Below are positions 6,388 to 11,347 of a stretch of DNA of 19,089 bases, piece after piece. Position 1 is the stretch's first letter, and each line of letters begins with the position of its first letter. Source of the stretch: Nanobdellota archaeon. GTDB taxonomy: Archaea > Nanobdellota > Nanobdellia > SCGC-AAA011-G17 > GW2011-AR17. Location of the stretch: NCBI GenBank assembly GCA_030018575.1, contig JASEIA010000017.1:1-19089 (forward strand), read 5' to 3'. A program made the position numbers and the translations under genes. Below the pieces are notes generated by a model. It was not told where the DNA came from, did no database searches, and saw only the letters and a program-made list of their open reading frames with translations.

Positions 6388-7590
6388 ATGAAACGAAAAA
6401 AGGCGTGGCTGCTTATACTGGCAGCATCGTTGCTATTGGCATCCTGCAGGCTTGCAGCGGCGCTGATTCTGACAGAAGTGATGTACAACCCTAACCAGTG
6501 CGACGACACTGACTGCGAATGGGTTGAGATATACAACAATGGCGAAACAGCAGTTGACTTGTCTGCATGGAAGCTGAACAACAAGCCATTGAAAGGCACA
6601 CTGGGCTCAATGCAGTATCTTGTAATTGCAAAAGAGCTTACAGACGGGGCAGATGCAGACACTGATTCGTTTGAGAAATACTGGGGAAACAATGACGGTG
6701 TTTGGGACGAGGCAGACGGGTTTAATGCAATGCAGCTGTCAATCTCATTGACAAACAGCGCAGGCGTTGTTAATCTGACAAATGGGAATGAAAGTGACGT
6801 ATTCTCATACACATCCTCAATGGGCGCAAACGGCAACGGGAAAACGCTTGAAAGGACAAAGGAGCTTGGCTGGAAAGAAAGCAAAAAAGAAGGAGGCACG
6901 CCGGGAGAAGGGGCTTTTGAAACAGCATTGGAAAAAGATGAAATTGAATATGAGATTGAAACAGAAAATATCGCGCCGAGGATTATTTCCATAAATATAA
7001 CCCCTGACGAGATTGATGCGGAAGGCATACAGATAATTGCGGGAAACAAGACAATGAAGATTGTGGTTTTGCTAGCTGATGACAACGGCATTGAAGACAT
7101 AAGCAATGTAACCGCGTTTTTGGACGGAAGAGAAATAAGAATGAGCAAGGCAAACCAAAGCAATGAGTCAGCAGTGTTCGAAGGAAGCTTTAATTTCCAG
7201 CCAGCTGACGAAAGAAAGCAGTACAATCTCACAATAGCTGCCTTTGATTCAGAGACAAATACAACAGAATCAAGGGCGATAGAATACGTGAGCAGGATTG
7301 CAACTGTGCTTGAAACCAGAAGCGTTAATTTTGGGAAACTAAAGCCAGGAGAATCTAAGGAAGCAAAGGTTGCAGTGAGGAACACGGGCATTGATGCTGT
7401 GAAAGTAAGCTTTTCCGCAGACACCAGCCTGGTTATTGAGGCTTTCAACGGGCAATGGGTTGCCTTGAGGGATGCGAACATTGAGATAAGCGCCGGGGAA
7501 AGAGAGGAGATTAAAATAAGGGCTTTTGCTCCCAAGAAAAAAGCAGGCGCCCTCAGGGGAAAGCTGAAGGTAATAGCAAAGGCGGCTTAG
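6388..7590 (+). CDS. Secreted lamin-tail-domain (LTD) protein with Ig-like repeats
   Basis: A 400-residue exported protein. A basic start and hydrophobic segment (KKAWLLILAASLLLASC, about 4-20) form a signal peptide. A lamin-tail domain follows at about 25-165 (ILTEVMYNPNQCDDTDCEWV, IYNNGETAVDLSAWKLNN, ending TPGEGAFE), a fold common in archaeal and bacterial cell-surface proteins. Two beta-rich, Ig-like domains follow at about 185-290 (APRIISINITPDEI) and 300-400 (SVNFGKLKPGESKEAKVAVRN, then EISAGEREEIKI). No C-terminal anchor is seen, so it may be held by the next gene's membrane protein. A strong GGAGGT at 6375-6380 sets the start; the next gene begins directly after its TAG. Confidence 0.8.
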   Translation: MKRKKAWLLILAASLLLASCRLAAALILTEVMYNPNQCDDTDCEWVEIYNNGETAVDLSAWKLNNKPLKGTLGSMQYLVIAKELTDGADADTDSFEKYWGNNDGVWDEADGFNAMQLSISLTNSAGVVNLTNGNESDVFSYTSSMGANGNGKTLERTKELGWKESKKEGGTPGEGAFETALEKDEIEYEIETENIAPRIISINITPDEIDAEGIQIIAGNKTMKIVVLLADDNGIEDISNVTAFLDGREIRMSKANQSNESAVFEGSFNFQPADERKQYNLTIAAFDSETNTTESRAIEYVSRIATVLETRSVNFGKLKPGESKEAKVAVRNTGIDAVKVSFSADTSLVIEAFNGQWVALRDANIEISAGEREEIKIRAFAPKKKAGALRGKLKVIAKAA

Positions 7591-8250
7591 ATGAGATTTT
7601 TTATTTTCTTTTTATTATTACTTCTGGCAGTGCCATTTGCAGAAGCTGTCGCTGTAATGCCTTCAGAGATTGACTTGTGCAGGAACAACAAGGTTTATGT
7701 TGAAAACAACCTGAATGAGACGGCAGAGTATGTTGTGTACAACAATGATGAGAGAGTATTTTCTTTTTCTTTGGAGCCAGGCAAGAGAAGGGGAGTGTAT
7801 ATCACAAAAGAAGGCTATGCTTCAATTGAGGAAATTTCTCCTGAAAGCACGGATGTGATTAATTCAGTTGATATAGATGTTAATGGCTGTGAGAAAAACA
7901 AGAAGGCGGCTGCGCTTTGGTGGCTTCTTGGTATTCCCGCTTTATTTTTAATGTTTATAGCACCGAAACGTTTAAATATCTCTATATATTATAAGATATT
8001 AAATAATATCTGCCTAAGGCATTACGAGTTGGAAATAAGCCATCACGCATTTATCCGCGCAATGGAAATGGAAGTAATGCCGCACATGATTGAGGCAACG
8101 CTACTTGGCGGAAAGCTAAAGCGATTCGGCAAGCACGGCATCAAGCTCAGCAAAAAATACAAGCGTTTTGAAGTGGTGTGCGTTGGAGAAATCAAAGGGC
8201 AAGTGCTGAAGATAATCACAATTGAGACAAAAAATGAAAAAGTGCAATGA
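7591..8250 (+). CDS. Small exported membrane protein fused in frame to a DUF4258-type toxin
   Basis: A 219-codon frame with two unlike halves. Residues 1-20 are a signal peptide (MRFFIFFLLLLLAVPFAEAV), residues about 25-100 a small extracytoplasmic domain, and AALWWLLGIPALFLMFIA (107-124) a membrane helix. Residues about 125-146 are coded by very AT-rich DNA that also contains a promoter and operator. From residue 147 the sequence is a DUF4258/RelE-like toxin. There is no stop codon between the halves, so either a membrane-tethered toxin is made or the surface gene lost its end when the toxin module arrived. ATG follows the LTD gene's TAG directly, so the front half belongs to that surface-protein operon. 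Confidence 0.6.
   Translation: MRFFIFFLLLLLAVPFAEAVAVMPSEIDLCRNNKVYVENNLNETAEYVVYNNDERVFSFSLEPGKRRGVYITKEGYASIEEISPESTDVINSVDIDVNGCEKNKKAAALWWLLGIPALFLMFIAPKRLNISIYYKILNNICLRHYELEISHHAFIRAMEMEVMPHMIEATLLGGKLKRFGKHGIKLSKKYKRFEVVCVGEIKGQVLKIITIETKNEKVQ
7975..8011 (+). promoter_or_regulatory. Internal promoter and operator of the DUF4258/AbrB toxin-antitoxin pair
   Basis: AATATCT (7975-7981), AGATATT (7994-8000) and AATATCT (8005-8011) are three half-sites in alternating orientation; the last two form a perfect inverted repeat around AAAT. TTAAATAA (7999-8006) lies inside that repeat, centred 26.5 bases before TTG 8029. Repression by the AbrB-domain antitoxin is inferred. Confidence 0.5.
8029..8250 (+). 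CDS. DUF4258-family toxin, internal TTG start
   Basis: Starting at TTG 8029 the toxin has 73 residues: MEISHHAFIRAMEMEVMPHM, then KYKRFEVVCVGEIKG and VLKIITIETK. The HAxxR start, central GGKLKRFGKHG and closing IITIET strand match DUF4258, a RelE/BrnT-like fold often paired with YgiT-type zinc-ribbon antitoxins. RNA cleavage is inferred from such relatives, not shown here. The internal start is supported by TTAAATAA centred 26.5 bases upstream, by the family's usual 75-90-residue length, and by the operator at 7975-8011. The same codons are also the C-terminal third of the frame starting at 7591. The antitoxin gene overlaps its end by 17 bases. Confidence 0.62.
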   Translation: MEISHHAFIRAMEMEVMPHMIEATLLGGKLKRFGKHGIKLSKKYKRFEVVCVGEIKGQVLKIITIETKNEKVQ

Positions 8251-8533
8251 ATGCGGAAAGGAAATGGCAGAGTTAACAGCAAAAACTCCGGAAGGCGTTG
8301 AATACAGGTATTTCAAGTGCAAGTCCTGCGGGGATGAAATTGTGAGCATGAAGCAGCTTCATTCTGTCGCAGAAACTTACAGGGACATGGAAAAGTATAA
8401 GGTAAAGCTGAACAAGTGGGGACTTAGCCTTGGCTTGAGAATACCGGCAGAGCTTGTAAAGAAGTATAAACTGAAAAATAAAAAAGATGTTACGCTTGTT
8501 GACGAAGGAAAAGCAATTATTGTTTCTCCGTGA
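8234..8533 (+). CDS. Zinc-ribbon plus SpoVT/AbrB antitoxin
   Basis: A 99-residue protein. The N-terminal part holds two CxxC knuckles (C4/C7 in KKCNECGKEM, C29/C32 in YFKCKSCGDE), like YgiT/MqsA zinc ribbons. Residues about 55-99 (YKVKLNKWGLSLGLRIPAEL, then KYKLKNKKDVTLV) form a SpoVT/AbrB swapped-hairpin DNA-binding domain. The bacterial counterparts usually carry a helix-turn-helix here, so this is an archaeal domain exchange. The zinc ribbon would bind the toxin, the AbrB domain the operator at 7975-8011. ATG 8234 is preferred to TTG 8222 because it directly precedes the first Cys pair. Its 3' end overlaps a convergent zinc-ribbon ORF by 17 bases. Confidence 0.78.
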   Translation: MKKCNECGKEMAELTAKTPEGVEYRYFKCKSCGDEIVSMKQLHSVAETYRDMEKYKVKLNKWGLSLGLRIPAELVKKYKLKNKKDVTLVDEGKAIIVSP

Positions 8534-8735
8534 AAAGGCTTAACTGCTCCGGCTCCTTATCAAAATATCTTTCACAGAGAGGGCAATACAAAGCATTTCT
8601 GAATACCTGCTGGCCATAACTATCTTTTTCTCCAGCAGGCGCCTGCCCGCCAAGTGTCTGCATTGTATGCGGCAAATTAGGTTCGCAGTAAGGGCAATAT
8701 AGATTTGATTTCTGGACTATAAACCGCTTGTGCCA
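8517..8735 (-). CDS. Small two-CxxC zinc-ribbon protein, start disrupted or non-standard
   Basis: The minus strand is open for 72 codons and reads KRFIVQKSNLYCPYCEPNLP, a middle GQAPAGEKDSYGQQVF, then LYCPLCERYFDKEPEQLSLF to TAA at 8517. CPYC and CPLC form a complete zinc ribbon 37 residues apart. No ATG, GTG or TTG precedes the first knuckle in frame. An ATG at 8736 in the next frame would lead into it if one base were gained or lost near 8725, so the gene is frameshifted near its start or uses an unusual start. It is divergent from the next MNT gene across a palindromic operator and overlaps the antitoxin 3' end by 17 bases. Family not recognised. Confidence 0.55.
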   Translation of the reverse strand, partial: WHKRFIVQKSNLYCPYCEPNLPHTMQTLGGQAPAGEKDSYGQQVFRNALYCPLCERYFDKEPEQLSLFTEKQ

Positions 8736-8767
8736 TTATACTTTTAAAAGTATAATATTATACTTTT
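8736..8767. promoter_or_regulatory. Two overlapping perfect palindromes, operator of the second MNT gene
   Basis: TTATACTTTTAAAAGTATAA (8736-8755) is a perfect 20-base palindrome. A second perfect 22-base palindrome (8746-8767, core AGTATAATATTATACT) shares its right half. Together they are three TTATACTT half-sites in alternating orientation. A weaker relative, ACTATATAAAGT (8778-8789), covers the TATA box. The block lies between a minus-strand zinc ribbon and the MNT gene, so it may control both. Confidence 0.6.
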
Positions 8768-8817
8768 TAACAGAAAACTATATAAAGTATGGGATTAACC
8801 TTTTATAGGAGTAGAAA

Positions 8818-9441
8818 ATGGAACTGCTGACGCAAAAGCAAATGAGGCTGCTGGAGATTTTCAGGAAAAGCCCTTTTGCCGAATACACAATCAGGGAAAT
8901 GGCAAAGAGAATAGGAAACGCTTCTTACAGCTGGACATACAACATGGCGAACAAGCTGATAAAGGAAAATATACTGAAGTCAAAGCGCGCAGGCGCATCA
9001 ACTGTTTGCTCTATCAATCTTGGCGAGCCCATGGCAATAGCTTATCTTTCTCTGCTGGAAGAGGCTGCGGCTTTTAGCTCAAAAGTCCCAAGGCATATAA
9101 TGGAAAGGATTCTCAAGGCAATTCCAACATCCTATTTCACGCTTCTTGTTGCAGGAAGCTATGCAAAAGGCACTCAAACTGAGAAATCAGACATAGATGT
9201 AATAGTAATCACAGATGAAATCAGCACGCAAAGGGTAATGAATTATGTAAGGCATGAGGCAGAGCTATCGGTGCCTGAAGTCCATCCTTATGTGTTCAAA
9301 AAAAGCGAGTTTCTTGCAATGCTTTTGGATAAAAATGAGAACTACGGGAAGGAAGCATTCAGGAACCGCCTTATATTCCATAACCCTGAAGCATATTATT
9401 CAATTCTGAGAGAGGCAATTGCGCATGGATTCAGGGGTTAA
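8818..9441 (+). CDS. Winged-helix MNT nucleotidyltransferase, antitoxin of the second MNT/HEPN pair
   Basis: A 207-residue protein. A winged helix spans about 5-65 (LLEIFRKSPFAEYTIREMAK, then YNMANKLIKENILKS). The MNT signature is AGSYAKGTQTEKSDIDVIVI with G113/S114 and D125/D127, so the catalytic residues are intact. It probably modifies and restrains the HEPN protein coded next, whose start it overlaps by 17 bases. TATATAAA-like DNA at 8780-8786 and an AGGAG site at 8807-8811 precede ATG 8818. The overlapping palindromes at 8736-8767 are the probable binding sites of its winged helix. Confidence 0.82.
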   Translation: MELLTQKQMRLLEIFRKSPFAEYTIREMAKRIGNASYSWTYNMANKLIKENILKSKRAGASTVCSINLGEPMAIAYLSLLEEAAAFSSKVPRHIMERILKAIPTSYFTLLVAGSYAKGTQTEKSDIDVIVITDEISTQRVMNYVRHEAELSVPEVHPYVFKKSEFLAMLLDKNENYGKEAFRNRLIFHNPEAYYSILREAIAHGFRG

Positions 9442-9904
9442 GCTCTATATTGAAAGGGCTGAAAATGAAGTCAGGCTGGCATCAGCAATATTCATACTCT
9501 CAGGCAGCAATGAGCTAAAGGAGAAAACAGGCGCAAGGGACGATGACACATTTTACAGCGGAGCGATTTCACACGCGTATTATGCAATATTCTACGCAGC
9601 AAAAGCAATCCTGCTTAACAAAGGCATCAAGACAAGCTCTCCTGAAATACACAGGAAAACATTTGAGGCATTCAGGAAAGAGCTTGTGAACAATGGAGAG
9701 CTGGATGTGGAACTGCTTAAGATTTACAAAGCAATGATTATAAGAGCGAAATATCTTCTTGGGCTTTTTGACAGGGAGAAATGGAAAAGAGGGCATTTCA
9801 CATACCAGACAATAGCGCAGGCGAATATAATTCCGGCAAAAGAATCAATTTCCAATGCGCAGAAGTTTGTTAAGAGTATAGTGCAGGTGCTGGAAAGGAC
9901 GTGA
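9425..9904 (+). CDS. HEPN toxin with an R...H motif, partner of the preceding MNT gene
   Basis: A 159-residue HEPN protein of the UPF0332/COG1895 type: GAISHAYYAIFYAAKAILLN (47-66), then the helix with H76 and FRKEL, and LFDREKWKRGHFTYQ (115-128). R117 and H124 give an Rx6H spacing, within the Rx4-6H range of HEPN ribonucleases, with Y127 nearby as a possible AMPylation site by analogy with HepT (RxxxxHxY). It is the only HEPN here that keeps a clear R/H pair. ATG 9425 is chosen over TTG 9419; the start overlaps the MNT gene by 17 bases. The end lies 10 bases before the next operator. Confidence 0.8.
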   Translation: MDSGVKLYIERAENEVRLASAIFILSGSNELKEKTGARDDDTFYSGAISHAYYAIFYAAKAILLNKGIKTSSPEIHRKTFEAFRKELVNNGELDVELLKIYKAMIIRAKYLLGLFDREKWKRGHFTYQTIAQANIIPAKESISNAQKFVKSIVQVLERT

Positions 9905-9914
9905 TTAAACAAAA

Positions 9915-9941
9915 AGTTTATATATCTAAACTAATAGTTTA
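9915..9941 (+). promoter_or_regulatory. Promoter and three-half-site operator of the third MNT gene
   Basis: AGTTTA (9915-9920), TAAACT (9927-9932) and AGTTTA (9936-9941) alternate in orientation with spacers of 6 and 3. The direct copies AGTTTATAT (9915 and 9936) are 21 bases apart, two helical turns. TTTATATAT (9917-9925) is centred about 27 bases before ATG 9948, so the operator covers the TATA box of a leaderless message. Confidence 0.5.
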
Positions 9942-9947
9942 TATTAT

Positions 9948-10526
9948 ATGAAAACCGGCACAGAAATGCGGTTCTTGCTCACCATCCTCAAGAGCCCTGA
10001 GAAGGACTTTAACGCAAACAGCATTTCAAAGGAATTGAAAATAAGCCCGATGGGCGCGCTGAAGATAGCGAGAAAGCTGGAAAAAGAGGGCATAATCTCC
10101 TCAAAAGAAATGGGAAGGGCGAGGTTTTACAGCATCTGCTTCGAAAGCCCCTACGCAATGCAGTATCTCAAATTCCTGTTAATGAGGGAAGCAGAGCAGG
10201 CACTGCCTTACACCAAGATGCGGATAAGGGAAATAAGAAAGATAAAGAATGCGGAAATCGCAGTTATATTTGGCTCTGTCCTTGAAAAGCAGGATAAGGC
10301 GAACGACATTGATGTCTTGTTTATCACAAGCCAAAAGAAGTTTGCAGGCCTGAAAAAAGAAGTGGAAGCCATAAACAGGGTAAACCAAAAGAAAGTGCAC
10401 GGTATCTATACCACTCTAGATATTCTTGGGATAAGCTTTAAAAGGCATGAAAAGGCAGTTTTTGATGCAGTCAAGGGAATTGTTGCAATAGGCGAAGACA
10501 AGCTCCTTACGCTGCTCAAAAAATGA
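9948..10526 (+). CDS. Winged-helix MNT nucleotidyltransferase whose HEPN partner is broken
   Basis: A 192-residue protein. The winged helix is at about 5-65 (FNANSISKELKISPMGALKI, then ARKLEKEGIISS). The nucleotidyltransferase signature is FGSVLEKQDKANDIDVLFI with G109/S110 and D120/D122. It has the same layout as the MNT protein at 15701-16312 (both read GSVLEK and have the same kind of winged helix and HEPN partner), so these are paralogous modules. ATG 9948 fits a leaderless start 27 bases from TTTATATAT. Its TGA overlaps the ATG of the HEPN remnant (ATGA), the usual coupling. An antitoxin without an intact toxin may persist as a regulator or anti-toxin for related HEPNs. Confidence 0.82.
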   Translation: MKTGTEMRFLLTILKSPEKDFNANSISKELKISPMGALKIARKLEKEGIISSKEMGRARFYSICFESPYAMQYLKFLLMREAEQALPYTKMRIREIRKIKNAEIAVIFGSVLEKQDKANDIDVLFITSQKKFAGLKKEVEAINRVNQKKVHGIYTTLDILGISFKRHEKAVFDAVKGIVAIGEDKLLTLLKK

Positions 10527-10716
10527 GCCATGCAAACAACAAAGTGGAATGGTGCCTGAAAAAGGCGGGAAAAGAGCTTCGGAATGGAAAGAAGCACAGG
10601 GGATTAATTCAGGTTAAGCCCGGCAAGGAAAAAGCATATGCGCATACCTTTACAAAGAACTTTCCGAGCAGGCAATGGAAGTGCTTACGAAAGCAAAGGA
10701 AGAGATGGAGAGATAG
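10523..10716 (+). pseudogene. Remnant of a HEPN toxin gene, internally deleted and frameshifted
   Basis: The frame starts at ATG 10523, coupled to the MNT stop, and reads MSHANNKVEWCLKKAGKELR, then KKHRGL and KPGKEKAYA. This closely matches the start of the intact HEPN at 15103-15720 (MGHSGNKVEWCLKKAS, KHRGL). After about residue 40 the match stops in this frame (open until 10747). In another frame AYLYKELSEQAMEVLTKAKE (about 10641-10700, ending TAG 10714-10716) looks like the closing helix of a HEPN. The middle, with the hydrophobic helix and the R motif, is gone. A deletion plus frameshift that destroyed the toxin but left the antitoxin is the simplest reading. Confidence 0.62.
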
Positions 10717-11135
10717 ATTTCTTTGCAATTCCCAAGAAGGATATTAAAAAAGGGCAGTTCTTGAAAATCCTCGTGCAATTCCTTGAAGAGATAAAGGCAG
10801 AGCTTAAAAAAAGAAGCAAAGCTGTTTTAATACTTCCTTATTCTGTATATGAAGAGGAAGTTGAATACATAAGCGCAGGAAAAAGGGAGAATCAGCTTAA
10901 GATACACCCAGACACTTTCAATGATATACATCCGCCGCTTAAAGAACTGCTGCCTTTTTTAAAAAATTCAGATAAGATATTAACAGGCAACAGCAAAGCA
11001 ATAGCTGAATTAAAAGAAACAAAGCTGGATTACTACTACAACTACCTGTTTAATACAAATGTATTGTTATCCAATTACCCAAAAAAGCTTGAAAGAAAGA
11101 AGATATTGCATAAGGCAGAATATGTCTGCAAATAG
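10638..11135 (+). CDS. Unrecognised soluble protein, probably cut short by a TAG codon
   Basis: A 165-codon frame. From about residue 25 it reads as good protein (GRDGEIDFFAIPKKDIKKGQ, FLKILVQFLEEIKAELKKRS, KAVLILPYSVYEEEVEYI), with a mixed alpha/beta character and no membrane segment. The first 20-25 residues overlap the HEPN remnant in another frame and may not belong to it, so the true start may be lost. After TAG 11133-11135 the same frame stays open for 31 codons (ending ARKIFFDCCDLLDKYAYKTQ) to TAA 11229-11231 and still looks coding. TAG ends other genes here (asnS, LTD), so a nonsense mutation is likelier than recoding. I do not recognise the family. Confidence 0.5.
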   Translation: MRIPLQRTFRAGNGSAYESKGRDGEIDFFAIPKKDIKKGQFLKILVQFLEEIKAELKKRSKAVLILPYSVYEEEVEYISAGKRENQLKIHPDTFNDIHPPLKELLPFLKNSDKILTGNSKAIAELKETKLDYYYNYLFNTNVLLSNYPKKLERKKILHKAEYVCK

Positions 11136-11304
11136 GGCATTGGAGAAAAGCCACACTTTAAAGGCTCTGCAAGGAAGATATTCTTTGACTGCTGCGATTT
11201 GCTTGATAAGTATGCTTACAAAACCCAATAAATAAAAAAAGTGCTGCCTCCTTTTTATGAGCCATTGCCTGCTCGCAATAGGCTGCCAGGCAGATTCCAT
11301 TACC

Positions 11305-11312
11305 TTTATAAG
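11305..11312 (+). promoter_or_regulatory. TATA box of the TIM-barrel gene
   Basis: TTTATAAG is centred 39 bases before ATG 11348, which leaves a leader of about 13 bases that holds an AGAGGAG ribosome binding site (11333-11339). Confidence 0.5.
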
Positions 11313-11347
11313 CCTTCAAAACACTTATTCCAAGAGGAGAAAACACA

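Noticed and set aside
6201..7535. 444-codon frame on the minus strand
   Set aside because: It is antisense to the LTD gene, serine-rich and of low complexity, with no recognisable domain. The plus strand has a ribosome binding site, signal peptide and domains, so this is a shadow.
11133..11135. TAG as pyrrolysine codon
   Set aside because: TAG ends asnS and the LTD gene in this window and no pyl gene is visible. A nonsense mutation in a decaying gene is simpler.
11264..11285. Small hairpin ATTGC/GCAAT after the unrecognised ORF
   Set aside because: Only five pairs with weak flanking complementarity and no T run. It is not distinguishable from chance.
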